Positions 54,755 to 64,000 of a DNA stretch of 64,000 bases are shown here, one piece after another. Under the pieces are notes generated by a model. That model did no database searches, had not been told where the DNA came from, and saw only the letters and a program-made list of their open reading frames with translations. Source of the stretch: Vallitalea longa (GTDB lineage: Bacteria > Bacillota > Clostridia > Lachnospirales > Vallitaleaceae). The stretch covers positions 62,001 through 126,000 of the forward strand of contig NZ_BRLB01000015.1 of the NCBI RefSeq assembly GCF_027923465.1. Direction: 5' to 3'. The translations under genes were made by a program, and so were the position numbers. Position 1 is the stretch's first letter; each line of letters starts with the position of its first letter.

Positions 54755-57700
54755 TTATTTAGTAAAATATTGTACTCCTGATTTAAATATCATTTGGTCT
54801 TTATTACCTATGATGTTTTTAGCGACATTAGTTCCAATACGTTCAGAATGTCCCATTTTACCAAGTATTCTTCCATCTGGACTTGTTATTCCTTCTATAG
54901 CATATAATGAACCATTTGGATTATATCTAATATCCATTGTTGGATTACCATTTTGGTCAACATATTGTGTAGCCACTTGGCCATTGTCAAATAGTTTTTT
55001 AGCTATCGTTTCATTCACTATGAATCTACCTTCACCATGAGATACAGGTATGGCATGTATGTCACCAACATTTACATTAGCTAACCAAGGTGATTTGTTG
55101 CTTATTATTTTGGTATCGACCATACAGGATATATGTCTGCCGATTGTATTATAAGTAAGCGTTGGATCACTATTATTAAGTTCTCTAATTTCTCCATATG
55201 GTACAAGTCCTAGTTTAATTAGAGACTGGAAGCCATTACATATACCTAGCATAAGTCCATCTCTATTATTCAGAAGTTCTAGTACAGCATTTTTGATTTT
55301 TTCATTTCTGAATATAGTCGCAATGAATTTACCTGAACCTTCTGGTTCATCTCCAGCACTGAAACCTCCCGGTATCATTACAATCTGACTATCGCCTATT
55401 TTAGTTGCCATTTCTGTAATAGAATCTTTTATATCTTTTGAAGTGAGATTCTTGAAAACCAACATATCTACTTCCGCACCAGCATTTTCAAATGCTTTGG
55501 CTGAATCATATTCACAATTGGTACCTGGAAACACAGGAATAAATACTTTTGGCTTAGCAATCTTATTTTTACATATATATATATTATCTTTCTTATACAA
55601 TTTATCAATAACAGGATTATCCTCATTAGTCTTAGTTGGATATACATCTTCTAGAGTATTAGTCCATGTGTCAATTATTTCGTAAAGACATATATTTTCA
55701 TTATTGAACTTGATAACTGAATCTTTAGTTGTACAACCAATATATCTATAATTTAGTTCATCCAATAATTCTTTATAATCGACATCTTTATCCATTTCCA
55801 ATAAAATACTTCCGTATTCTCTATTATATAAAGTACTTTCTTCAATTGACTCATCTATAGTAACACCTATTTTGTTACCCATAGCCATTTTAGAGATAGC
55901 TTCAACCAATCCACCATATCCAACTGTATGTGCTGCTAATATCTTACCATCTTCTATGAGTTCATGTATCTTGGAGTAATTTTTCTTGAGTTCTTCCAAA
56001 TCAGGTAAATCATATGAGTCCTTTGATAATGGTACATATATAAGATTACTGTCAATTTTCTTTAATTCAGGTGAGATGACTTTGTTTACATCTACAACAT
56101 CTACAGCAAAAGAAACTAGTGTAGGGGGAACATCTATATCATTGAATGTACCTGACATACTGTCTTTCCCTCCTATTGAAGGAAGTCTTAACATCTCTTG
56201 AACATGATATGCACCAAGCAATGCACTAAATGGTTCTCCCCATCTGCTCTTATCTTTACCAAGACGTTTAAAATATTCTTGGAAAGTGAATCTTATATTC
56301 TTATAATCTCCACCAGTAACAACAATTTTAGCTATTGACTCCACTATAGAATATACAGCTCCATGATAAGGACTCCATGACATAAGGTATGGATTATAAC
56401 CATAACTCATTATAGTACCTGTTGAAGTATCTCCATCAAGTAAAGGTATCTTAGCAGTCATAGTTTCAGTTGGAGTCAATTGATATTTGCCACCATAAGG
56501 CATAAAAACACTTGATGCTCCAATGGAACTGTCAAATTTCTCAGCTAATCCTTTTTGAGATGCTACATTGATATCTCCAATTATATCTAACCATTTCTCT
56601 TTTACATTTTCACCCTTGACTTGTGTTTCTTCAAAATAATTATCTTCTTCTTTTGGTGATAGAACGTGTACATCTGTTACCGCCTTCGCACCATTAGTAT
56701 CTAAGAACTCTCTACTGATATTTACAATATCATTACCATTCCATTTCATAACGAGTTTTTTCTCTTGTGTTACGTTAGCCACAATAACAGCTTCTAAATT
56801 TTCTCTGTTAGCACAAGAAATGAATTCATCAACATCATTTTTATCAACAACTACTGCCATTCTTTCTTGTGATTCAGAGATAGCAAGTTCCGTTCCATCT
56901 AGTCCAGCATATTTTTTAGGTACTTTATCAAGATCTATAATCAATCCGTCTGCCAATTCACCTATAGCAACTGATACTCCTCCAGCTCCGAAATCATTAC
57001 ATTTCTTAATCATAGTACTAACTTTTTTATCTCTAAACAAACGTTGTATTTTTCTTTCAGTAGGTGGATTACCTTTTTGTACTTCTGCTCCACATGTATG
57101 AATTGAATCTTCTGTATGTTCTTTAGAAGAACCTGTTGCTCCACCACAACCGTCTCTTCCAGTTCTTCCACCTAATAATATAATTATATCTCCTTCATCA
57201 GAAGTCTCTCTTATTACATTCTCTCTAGGTGCTGCTGCAATAACTGCTCCAATTTCCATATGTTTGGCTACATAATTGGGATGATATATTTCATGAACCT
57301 TACCTGTCGCAAGACCTATTTGATTGCCATAAGAACTGTAACCATGAGAACTTTCTGTTACTATCTTTTTCTGAGATAATTTCCCGGGTAATGTTTCATT
57401 AAGTGGTGTTCTTGGATCTGCCGCTCCTGTTACTCTCATAGCTTGATATACATAAGAACGTCCTGACAATGGATCTCTGATTGCTCCGCCAAGACAAGTT
57501 GCAGCTCCACCAAATGGTTCTATTTCTGTTGGATGATTATGTGTTTCATTCTTGAACATCACTAACCATTCTTGGTCTTTTCCGTCTACATCTACATTAA
57601 CTACAATACTGCAAGCATTGATTTCTTCTGAAACTTCAAGATCATCTATATATCCTTCTGCTCTAAGTTTTTTCATAGCCAATAATGCAATATCCATAAG

Positions 57701-58525
57701 ACAAACATCTTTCTTATCAGCCTTATCTCCTAGAACTTCATTTCTATCTTCTATATATTTTTTATATGTTAATTCAACAGGTTCGTTATACTTACCCTCT
57801 TCAAAAGTAACATTTTCTATAGCTGTTTGAAATGTGGTGTGTCTACAGTGATCAGACCAATAAGTGTCTAGGACTCTGATTTCTGTAATTGTGGGATTTC
57901 TTTTTTCAGTATTTGCAAAATATTCTTGAGTGAACAATAAATCGTCTGCACTCATGGCAAGTCCCAATTGTTTCCATAACTCTTCAATCTGATTTTTTCC
58001 CATTTCAATAAAACCGTCTACTATTGAAACTGTTTCTGGAATATCGAACTTCAAATCCAATGTTTCTGGTTTATCCAACATAGCTTCTCTTGAATCTACT
58101 GGGTTAATATAGTATTTCTTTATTTTGTTTATATCAGCATCACTTAATTTGCCTTGTACTACTATTACTTTTGCAACTCTAACAATTGGACTGACATCTA
58201 CATTTAATATTTTAATACATTGAGCAGCTTGATCTGCCCTTTGGTCATACTGCCCTGGTAAGTATTCTACTGCAAAAGCTGTTTCATCTTCATTAAGTGT
58301 CATAACTTCTTCTGTTAGTATATCTACTTGAGGTTCTGAAAAAATGGTTTTCAAAGCACTTTTGTAAGCTTCATCTGTTATATGAGCTACATCATATCTA
58401 TTAACTATTCTTATATTCTCTAAATTATTTAATGACAAATTACTTTTAAAATCATTAAGCAAATGTTTTGCTTCTATATTACAACCTGTCTTTTTCTCTA
58501 CAAAAACTCTTTTAATGGTATCCAT
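54755..58525 (-). CDS. purL: Phosphoribosylformylglycinamidine synthase, single-chain form
   Basis: Converts FGAR, glutamine and ATP to FGAM in de novo purine synthesis. About 1,256 aa, fusing PurS-like (about 1-150), two PurM-like halves of PurL (about 170-960), and a PurQ glutaminase (about 990-1256). Seen: FKNETHNHPTEIEPFGGAATCLGG region, GGKDSMSG, and the glutaminase motifs GGFSAGDEPEGSG, LGICNGFQSL (nucleophile Cys) and HGEGRF. I choose the second of two adjacent ATGs (58525), 6 nt after AGGAGG. No other pur genes lie nearby. No purine riboswitch was seen in the 240 nt upstream. Confidence 0.97.
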   Translation of the reverse strand: MDTIKRVFVEKKTGCNIEAKHLLNDFKSNLSLNNLENIRIVNRYDVAHITDEAYKSALKTIFSEPQVDILTEEVMTLNEDETAFAVEYLPGQYDQRADQAAQCIKILNVDVSPIVRVAKVIVVQGKLSDADINKIKKYYINPVDSREAMLDKPETLDLKFDIPETVSIVDGFIEMGKNQIEELWKQLGLAMSADDLLFTQEYFANTEKRNPTITEIRVLDTYWSDHCRHTTFQTAIENVTFEEGKYNEPVELTYKKYIEDRNEVLGDKADKKDVCLMDIALLAMKKLRAEGYIDDLEVSEEINACSIVVNVDVDGKDQEWLVMFKNETHNHPTEIEPFGGAATCLGGAIRDPLSGRSYVYQAMRVTGAADPRTPLNETLPGKLSQKKIVTESSHGYSSYGNQIGLATGKVHEIYHPNYVAKHMEIGAVIAAAPRENVIRETSDEGDIIILLGGRTGRDGCGGATGSSKEHTEDSIHTCGAEVQKGNPPTERKIQRLFRDKKVSTMIKKCNDFGAGGVSVAIGELADGLIIDLDKVPKKYAGLDGTELAISESQERMAVVVDKNDVDEFISCANRENLEAVIVANVTQEKKLVMKWNGNDIVNISREFLDTNGAKAVTDVHVLSPKEEDNYFEETQVKGENVKEKWLDIIGDINVASQKGLAEKFDSSIGASSVFMPYGGKYQLTPTETMTAKIPLLDGDTSTGTIMSYGYNPYLMSWSPYHGAVYSIVESIAKIVVTGGDYKNIRFTFQEYFKRLGKDKSRWGEPFSALLGAYHVQEMLRLPSIGGKDSMSGTFNDIDVPPTLVSFAVDVVDVNKVISPELKKIDSNLIYVPLSKDSYDLPDLEELKKNYSKIHELIEDGKILAAHTVGYGGLVEAISKMAMGNKIGVTIDESIEESTLYNREYGSILLEMDKDVDYKELLDELNYRYIGCTTKDSVIKFNNENICLYEIIDTWTNTLEDVYPTKTNEDNPVIDKLYKKDNIYICKNKIAKPKVFIPVFPGTNCEYDSAKAFENAGAEVDMLVFKNLTSKDIKDSITEMATKIGDSQIVMIPGGFSAGDEPEGSGKFIATIFRNEKIKNAVLELLNNRDGLMLGICNGFQSLIKLGLVPYGEIRELNNSDPTLTYNTIGRHISCMVDTKIISNKSPWLANVNVGDIHAIPVSHGEGRFIVNETIAKKLFDNGQVATQYVDQNGNPTMDIRYNPNGSLYAIEGITSPDGRILGKMGHSERIGTNVAKNIIGNKDQMIFKSGVQYFTK

Positions 58526-58771
58526 CATTGACCTCCTAAGGTTTTTAATTTTATAATAATAATAATATTTCTAACCTATATCAAAATATTCTTTAACTAA
58601 CTCCAAATCCAATCTCATATTTTTTTCATAATAGCTTTTTACAGTTTTTATAAAATGCTATCAAAAATATTATTCCGAATAACTATTACACGTTTACTTT
58701 ATAATAATAACATGCTATGATTATTAAGTAAAATTAATAATACTAATATCATTTATAAGGAGAACTAATTA

Positions 58772-59659
58772 ATGAATATTAATTTCGAACTCTATAAAGT
58801 CTTTTATTATGTGGCAACTACCTTGAGTTTTTCTAAAGCATCGACCAAATTATTTATCTCTCAATCAGCAGTGAGTCAATCTATTAAAACTTTGGAAAAA
58901 AATCTTAATACAACTTTATTCAATAGAAATACCAAAAGAGTGACTCTTACTCATGAAGGTGAACTTCTATTACAGCATGTTGAACCTGCTATCAATCTAA
59001 TTCACAATGGAGAAAACAACATCATGGAAACTAAGGCTCTTAATCAAGGTAAAATCCATATAGGCGCAAGTGATACTATATGTAAGTATATTCTTCTCCC
59101 TTATTTCAAGAAATTTCATTCTAGGTACCCTAACATACATTTACAAGTTACCAACAGAACTTCAATCAGATGTGTTGATTTATTAAAACAAGGTAATGTG
59201 GATTTTATTGTTACTAATATTCCCAATAATAATATAGATGATTCTATGGAAGTTATTGAATTTCTTGAATTTCAAGATGTTTTTATCGCTGGAAATGATT
59301 TTGCAGAATTAAGAAATAAGTTTGTTTCACTGAAAGAACTATTGAAGTATCCTTTATTGATGTTGGAGAAAAATACTACTACAAGTCAATATATCTACAA
59401 TGTTTTCAAAGATAATGGGCTTTCATTATCTCCTGAGATAGAGCTTACCAGTATTGAACTTCTTGTAGAACTTGCTAAGATTAATCTTGGTATTTCTTTG
59501 GTACCAGATTATTGTTTACAAGACAATTTGTTGGAAGATGTTTTTCCATTAGAGATTAATGAAAAACTTCCTAGAAGGGGGTTAGCTGTTGTTATGAAGA
59601 GAGATATTCCTTTGTCTATTGCTGGGAAAAAATTTGTTGAGTTTATAAGTCGGGGATAA
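58772..59659 (+). CDS. LysR-family transcriptional regulator
   Basis: 295 aa. N-terminal winged helix-turn-helix (about 1-60) with ATTLSFSKASTKLFISQSAVSQSI (split: FSKASTKLFIS, QSAVSQSIKTLE) and TLFNRNTKRVTLTHEGE. The effector domain (about 90-293) is complete. It is divergent from purL, the usual LysR arrangement for target control, but LysR control of purL would be unusual, so the target is uncertain. Directly followed by repeat element copy 2. Confidence 0.93.
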   Translation: MNINFELYKVFYYVATTLSFSKASTKLFISQSAVSQSIKTLEKNLNTTLFNRNTKRVTLTHEGELLLQHVEPAINLIHNGENNIMETKALNQGKIHIGASDTICKYILLPYFKKFHSRYPNIHLQVTNRTSIRCVDLLKQGNVDFIVTNIPNNNIDDSMEVIEFLEFQDVFIAGNDFAELRNKFVSLKELLKYPLLMLEKNTTTSQYIYNVFKDNGLSLSPEIELTSIELLVELAKINLGISLVPDYCLQDNLLEDVFPLEINEKLPRRGLAVVMKRDIPLSIAGKKFVEFISRG

Positions 59660-59673
59660 TTGGGGAATAGTCT

Positions 59674-59746
59674 GGGTATAGGGTATTATAATAACTTGCC
59701 TTACCCAAAAAGCGGTCGGTCTGCGTTATTATAATACCCTATACCC
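59674..59746 (+). repeat. Conserved-loop stem-loop element, copy 2 (3' of lysR-family gene)
   Basis: Perfect 22-bp arms at 59674-59695 and 59725-59746 enclose a 29-nt loop: TTGCCTTACCC, AAAA, AGCGGTCGGTCTGC. The loop matches copy 1 except for the 4-5 nt in the middle, while the arms differ by three paired substitutions and a paired 2-bp insertion. It starts 15 nt after the stop codon. Confidence 0.85.
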
Positions 59747-59871
59747 TTCTATAGTACAAGATGTAATTTTTTTTTAGTTAGTTGGGTAGTTGGTTTTACT
59801 CTATTTAGTCTATATATAGGCAACTATTTAGTAACTCTATTTAATTTCTCACGTGATTTCTGTCTTGCAAC

Positions 59872-59955
59872 GTAAGAGGGGTAAAGTATTACAATCACGC
59901 AGACCGACCGCTTTTTGGGTAAGACAAGTGATTGTAACACTTTTCTCTGACTTAC
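59872..59955 (-). repeat. Conserved-loop stem-loop element, copy 3 (3' of zinc-ribbon gene)
   Basis: Arms 59879-59898 and 59928-59947 (a few mismatches), loop 59899-59927 reading on the minus strand TTGTCTTACCC, AAAA, AGCGGTCGGTCTGC. An outer GTAAG/CTTAC pair is shared with copy 1. It ends 15 nt after the stop of the gene at 59970. Confidence 0.82.
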
Positions 59956-59969
59956 TCCCCCTCAAAATC

Positions 59970-60800
59970 CTACTTACTCATTTTTTCGAAAATAATTTCA
60001 GCCGCAGTATTAACTAACTTCTTGTCCATCTCAACAAATTGAGCACTAATTATTTCTTTCAACTTATCCATTACTATATAATAGATATCCCCTTCATCCA
60101 TATCTTGTAAATTCATATCATGTTTTTTGGCAAAATCATCTAAGCTATAATTATCTCCGAACCATTCAATTATTCTATCTATACTACTATCCCTATGAGT
60201 AATAGTTTTAGTTTCCTTACCAACTCTAGTTGCACTATTGATAGCTATTATAATGAATGCTATACCTACTGCCAGTATTATTCCAGAAAATAAGTATTTG
60301 TTACTGAAACTAATAGTTATCACTTCTGTCATAGCAAGTATACCACCAACCAATAACACAGCTCCTATGATACCGAATGAATAGACACTTGATTTCAGGT
60401 CTTTCAACTTCGTATCATCTTTATAATCTTCTGTTTCATATTCATTAGTGACTTCTTCTTCATCATCCTCTAAATCTTCATCTTTTTTGTCTTTAGCTTT
60501 AGTAAGCATATAACCTTTTAGATATTTGATTGATTCGTCGATTTCTTTGTCTGTAACTAAAATAGAAAAATAGTAACCGTTTTCTTCCTCTTCATCTTCA
60601 ATTTTTTCATATTTTACTTCTTGTACACCACTGTATTCTAGATATTCTTTTAATTCAACTGCCTGTTCTTCTTTATTCGCTTTAATTAATGTTCTCCATT
60701 CAACTATATCATCTAAACTATCCACTAGTTCGACTTTACAATCTGCACATAATTTGACTCCTTCTTCATATTCACATTTGCACTTTGGACACCATGGCAT
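59970..60800 (-). CDS. Zinc-ribbon membrane protein with DUF2007-like domain
   Basis: 276 aa. An N-terminal zinc ribbon (C4, C7, C18, C21; MPWCPKCKCEYEEGVKLCADC in short), a DUF2007-like alpha/beta domain (about 33-97), an acidic linker (98-130), two membrane helices (about 139-160 and 168-188), and a cytoplasmic tail of about 85 residues with NYSLDDFAKKHDMNLQDMDEGD. Function unknown. GGAGGAG precedes the ATG. The layout suggests a protein-interaction or stress role at the membrane, but nothing specific can be said. Confidence 0.8.
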   Translation of the reverse strand: MPWCPKCKCEYEEGVKLCADCKVELVDSLDDIVEWRTLIKANKEEQAVELKEYLEYSGVQEVKYEKIEDEEEENGYYFSILVTDKEIDESIKYLKGYMLTKAKDKKDEDLEDDEEEVTNEYETEDYKDDTKLKDLKSSVYSFGIIGAVLLVGGILAMTEVITISFSNKYLFSGIILAVGIAFIIIAINSATRVGKETKTITHRDSSIDRIIEWFGDNYSLDDFAKKHDMNLQDMDEGDIYYIVMDKLKEIISAQFVEMDKKLVNTAAEIIFEKMSK

Positions 60801-61150
60801 AAAAAGCTCCTCCTAATCTATTAATTAATATATCTACTGTTATTATACTAGACGCTCTATAACCTAGCAATAAAAATTCTCAGCTTTTGAAAAATATGTA
60901 ATTATTCTTAAATAAATATACCAATTCTTCAAATATATGTTAGAATAAAAATATTAGGTTGTTTAATAAATACTTTTTTCAACTTAATACATAATATATT
61001 CAACCTATACTTATGGCTTAAACTTTTAACCTTTAATATATACGGATTATATACAATCAAATAAATGATGAATACTCTTATATTGAGCTACTTGAATATT
61101 AAAGGAAAAGAGTTGAGTAATATAATTAATTATTGAGGAGGCAACGCAAA
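60801..61150. other. Divergent intergenic region
   Basis: 350 nt between the zinc-ribbon gene and pepF. AT-rich, no supported gene or RNA and no long hairpin seen. It holds both promoters, which I could not place. Confidence 0.5.
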
Positions 61151-62905
61151 ATGAATATGAAATGGAATCTTGACAAACTCTATACATCTTTTGAATGCGA
61201 AGAAATCAAAAAAGATTTTCAACTTGTAGAAAAACTTATAGAAGATACAACAAATTTTGTAAACGTTAATACTGCAACAACTGATAATGCCAAAAACAAA
61301 CTAGAAAAATATTATGAATCAAAGAATAACTTAGAAAATGTTATTAGTAGACTATATGACTATGCATATCTAACTTATAGCGTAGATACAAAAAATAATG
61401 CAGCTATAAAACAAATGGAAAAAGTTGAAAGCTATATTCCTAAACTCACTATTTTAGATGTAAAAATACAAAAATGGCTAAATAAGCTTGATGGTCTAGA
61501 TGAAATTATTGCATCTTCTGATTACTTGAAAGAACATGAGTACATAATCAAAAGCAATAAAAAATTAGCACAATATCTATTAAGTGACGAAGAAGAACAG
61601 TTAATCGCAGAAATGCAGAATACTGGTTCTAATGCTTGGTCTAAATTACAAGAGACAGTAACATCTTCACTATTAGTTGATTACGAAGATGAAAAGTTAC
61701 CTTTGACAGTAATTAGAAATTATGCTTATGATTCATCCGCTGAAAAAAGAAAAAAAGCTTATGAAGCAGAATTAGAAGCATATAAAAAAATTGACCAATC
61801 TTCAGCAGCATGCTTAAATGCTATTAAGGGAGAAGTAATTACTTTAGCTAAAAAAAGAGGTTATTCTTCACCTCTTGATATGACTCTTGTTGGTTCAAGA
61901 ATGGATAAAGAAACTCTTGATGCTATGATAACTGCTATAAAAGAATATCTGCCTTCTTTCCATATGTATCTTAAAAAGAAAGCCAAAATGCTTGGACATG
62001 AAAAAGGACTTCCTTTCTATGACTTGTTTGCTCCAGTAGGGGAAGTTGATATGCAATATACTTTTGAAGAAGCTAAAGATTTTGTTGTTTCTAATTTTAC
62101 TTCTTTCAGTAACAAACTTGGTAACTTTGCAAATAATGCTTTTGAAAATAGATGGATTGATGCAGAACCTAGAGAAGGTAAAATAGGTGGTGCTTATTGT
62201 AGTAATCTTCACTGTATAAAAGAAAGTAGAATCATGGCTAATTTCTCAGGAAGTCTTAATGATGTTACTACATTAGCACATGAATTAGGACATGGATACC
62301 ATGGAGACTGCCTCAAAGATGAATCCAGCCTCAATAGTGATTATCCTATGCCAATAGCAGAAACTGCTTCAATTTTCTGTGAAACCATAGTAATGAATGC
62401 AGCTCTTAAGAATGCTACTGATGAAGAAGCACTTGTTATATTAGAAAATGATCTTATGGGTTCTAACCAAACTATAGTAGACATATATAGCCGTTACTTA
62501 TTTGAAACTGCTTTATTTGAAAATAGAAAAACTTCTTCATTATCAGTGGATGAATTGAAAGAAATAATGTTAGATGCACAAAAAGAAGCATATGGTGATG
62601 GTCTAGACCATAATGTGTTACACCCTTATATGTGGACATGCAAACCTCATTACTATTTTTCAGATGCTAACTTCTATAATTTCCCATATGCCTTTGGCTT
62701 ATTATTTGCAAAAGGATTATATGCTAAATACCTAGAAATGGGTAGTGATTTCATACCTAAATATGATGAATTGCTTAATGCGACAGGTAAGAATAATGTC
62801 AAAGATGTATTAGCAATAATGGATATTGATTCACATGATGTTGATTTCTGGAGAAGTTCACTTGAAATAGTAAAAAAAGATATAGATAAATTTTTAGCTT
62901 TATAA
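61151..62905 (+). CDS. pepF: Oligoendopeptidase F
   Basis: Cytoplasmic M3-family zinc peptidase that cuts oligopeptides of about 7-17 residues. 584 aa from ATG at 61151, which follows GAGGAGG by 9 nt; an upstream in-frame TTG would include the ribosome site. The metal site is H377-E378-L-G-H381 (LAHELGHGYHGD), with the third ligand E in ETASIFCET about 25 residues later. The C-terminal half fits the family. No other peptidase nearby. Confidence 0.96.
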   Translation: MNMKWNLDKLYTSFECEEIKKDFQLVEKLIEDTTNFVNVNTATTDNAKNKLEKYYESKNNLENVISRLYDYAYLTYSVDTKNNAAIKQMEKVESYIPKLTILDVKIQKWLNKLDGLDEIIASSDYLKEHEYIIKSNKKLAQYLLSDEEEQLIAEMQNTGSNAWSKLQETVTSSLLVDYEDEKLPLTVIRNYAYDSSAEKRKKAYEAELEAYKKIDQSSAACLNAIKGEVITLAKKRGYSSPLDMTLVGSRMDKETLDAMITAIKEYLPSFHMYLKKKAKMLGHEKGLPFYDLFAPVGEVDMQYTFEEAKDFVVSNFTSFSNKLGNFANNAFENRWIDAEPREGKIGGAYCSNLHCIKESRIMANFSGSLNDVTTLAHELGHGYHGDCLKDESSLNSDYPMPIAETASIFCETIVMNAALKNATDEEALVILENDLMGSNQTIVDIYSRYLFETALFENRKTSSLSVDELKEIMLDAQKEAYGDGLDHNVLHPYMWTCKPHYYFSDANFYNFPYAFGLLFAKGLYAKYLEMGSDFIPKYDELLNATGKNNVKDVLAIMDIDSHDVDFWRSSLEIVKKDIDKFLAL

Positions 62906-63013
62906 CAAAATCTATCTATAGAAACATAAACTGCAATCAATAAATATTAAAAACAAAATTATAAGTATCATTTTTCTATAAATTAAGTTAAAACAAATAT
63001 TAACTATTATAAT

Positions 63014-63095
63014 GAGAATTCTGTCATAAATGTATAACAAAATGTCTAATTTTTACATTTTAATTATATAGATAGAATTCTCTTATTATTTTCTT
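63014..63095 (+). terminator. Nested stem-loop after pepF, probable terminator
   Basis: Outer arms GAGAATTCTGTC (63014-63025) and GATAGAATTCTC (63071-63082), 12 bp with one G-T pair, followed by a T-rich tract. The loop holds an inner AAAATGT/ACATTTT hairpin. It lies 108 nt after the pepF stop. Confidence 0.6.
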
Positions 63096-63172
63096 AAAAT
63101 TTTATAAATAAGCCTTTAACATATTGTAAATATATGGTAATATATTATTATAATGTTAAACGGGGTGATCTT

Positions 63173-63583
63173 GTGTCTAATCTAAATCATACTATAACAG
63201 AAAAATTTCAATGTACAGTTAAAGAAAACGATTATTTCAATAAAAACATACTTGATCAATTAGCTAAATTACAAGAAGTTGCTGCAAAACTTAATAAAAA
63301 TATTATCAGAGCTTGCACTTATTGTGGTTGTATTGAAATTAATGCAAATAATAAGCTCTATTCTTATAATGATGATATTAATCTAGATATGATTAAAATT
63401 CTTGATCCTCATCATATTACAGGTACACTCTGTGAAGACTGTAGAGATAGAATTGAAAATGATATCGGAAGTTGTCTTTATCACTTGGCTTGTATCAGCA
63501 ACTCCTTTGATCTTAATCTAAACGGTATCCTATTACAAGAAATGAACAAAGTAAATCTGCTTGGAAAATTCAACATTGAATGA
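63173..63583 (+). CDS. Small protein with two cysteine pairs, unknown
   Basis: 136 aa from GTG at 63173, chosen because GGGGTG lies about 7 nt upstream; an in-frame ATG at 63134 has no ribosome site. C48-x2-C51 (ACTYCGC, plus C53) and C87-x2-C90 (LCEDC) could form a zinc ribbon; the region between is about 34 residues with hydrophilic strands. C101 and C107 lie further on. An N-terminal helix (about 23-42) looks like a coiled coil. No family recognised. It is between pepF and radA. Confidence 0.7.
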   Translation: MSNLNHTITEKFQCTVKENDYFNKNILDQLAKLQEVAAKLNKNIIRACTYCGCIEINANNKLYSYNDDINLDMIKILDPHHITGTLCEDCRDRIENDIGSCLYHLACISNSFDLNLNGILLQEMNKVNLLGKFNIE

Positions 63584-63600
63584 AATGATAAAATAATTTT

Positions 63601-63701
63601 GGAGATAATATAGGAGAATATCCATCAGCCACTAGCAATCTATATATTGGTTGAATTTTGTGTTAGTAGCTTATTGCTACATATTCCCCTATACTATCTC
63701 C
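63601..63701 (-). other. Long stem-loop 3' of radA
   Basis: Arms 63601-63621 and 63681-63701 (21 nt) pair fully if two positions are G-U pairs, which occurs only in minus-strand RNA (on the plus strand they are A-C mismatches). The loop holds a GTAGC/GCTAC hairpin and further partial pairing. So it is likely a structure in the 3' region of the radA transcript. Confidence 0.6.
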
Positions 63702-63817
63702 ATGTTAATATTTTTCTATTATTTCAATTTAGATTTGCTTAACTAATGTACATGTATTTCACCTTTATAGCCTTACAAAAAATGGTATATATTGTTCTCT
63801 TAGATAAACATTTTCAA

Positions 63818-64000
63818 CTAGAATATATTATTTAAAGCTTCAGCTACATTATTTACACCGATTATTTCTATTCCATCTATTTTAATACCTTTTACATTAG
63901 TTTTTGATATAATACATTTTTTGAAACCCAATTTCTTAGATTCTAATATTCTTTTCTCTGCCATTGTAATTCCTCTAACTTCTCCTGTAAGTCCAACTTC
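63818..64000 (-). CDS. radA: DNA repair protein RadA, C-terminal end (partial)
   Basis: Only the last 60 codons are in the window. The segment EVGLTGEVRGITMAEKRILES and the following KLGFKKCIISK match the Lon-like domain at the end of RadA/Sms, which promotes branch migration in recombination repair. A TAG stop at 63818-63820 follows NVAEALNNIF. The rest lies beyond the right edge. Confidence 0.93.
   Translation of the reverse strand, partial: EVGLTGEVRGITMAEKRILESKKLGFKKCIISKTNVKGIKIDGIEIIGVNNVAEALNNIF

Noticed and set aside
58529-58771. Purine riboswitch or PurBox before purL
   Set aside because: No conserved aptamer segments or paired PurBoxes were seen in the 243-nt gap.

Overview
The window is AT-rich DNA from a low-GC Gram-positive anaerobe. 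It encodes CotS/CotSA-type spore coat genes, a clostridial-type fused PurL, a complete-looking block of the anaerobic (cbi) cobalamin pathway, ANTAR-type control of glnK-amtB, and a Thermoanaerobacter-type NADP secondary-alcohol dehydrogenase. Together these point to an endospore-forming member of the Clostridia (Lachnospirales/Vallitalea-like is my best guess; this is inference from gene content, not a database result). No rRNA, tRNA, CRISPR array, prophage or intact insertion sequence was seen.

Layout. 1-4.6 kb: 3' part of a CoA-disulfide-reductase-type flavoenzyme, an AI-2E/PerM-family membrane protein, a lipoprotein and UDP-glucose dehydrogenase. 4.7-8.4 kb (minus): CotSA-type glycosyltransferase, two CotS-family proteins and a small amphi-Trp-like acidic protein. 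8.6-14.2 kb: trpS, two unlisted small genes (58 and 59 aa) behind a palindromic promoter, a K+ channel, two integral membrane proteins and pepT. 14.3-23.1 kb: a GT51 transglycosylase, then a minus-strand operon for uptake and cytoplasmic breakdown of cell-wall sugars (lipoprotein receptor, two permeases, murQ, nagZ, GNAT), then a gldA-like dehydrogenase. 23.8-28.1 kb: a surface O-acylation cluster (SGNH protein, DUF4358-type lipoprotein, MBOAT, DHHW protein). 28.2-37.7 kb (minus): cbiK-A-C-D-E-T-F-H-J-G-cobO behind a cobalamin riboswitch with an attenuator. 37.8-42.8 kb: a lipoprotein, then a second cobalamin riboswitch driving btuF-btuC-btuD. 43-44.9 kb: glnK-amtB behind a consensus promoter and a two-hairpin ANTAR antiterminator leader. 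45-50 kb: a two-component system with an ABC/FtsX exporter. 50.4-58.5 kb: a hexapeptide acetyltransferase, secondary-alcohol dehydrogenase, an alpha-toxin-type phospholipase C with two PLAT domains, and purL. 58.8-64 kb: a LysR regulator, a zinc-ribbon membrane protein, oligoendopeptidase F, a small Cys-pair protein and the end of radA.

How the parts fit. Corrinoid synthesis and corrinoid import sit side by side but are switched by separate B12 riboswitches. The murQ/nagZ operon together with the GT51 enzyme suggests wall synthesis and wall-sugar recycling. The coat-type glycosyltransferase cluster faces a UDP-glucose dehydrogenase that could supply its sugar nucleotide.

The most unusual structure is a three-copy stem-loop family (42.9 kb, and two copies at 59.7-59.95 kb). 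Its loop is nearly invariant while its long stems change by paired, compensatory substitutions. Each copy lies directly downstream of a stop codon in the same orientation relative to that gene. I cannot match it to a described element.
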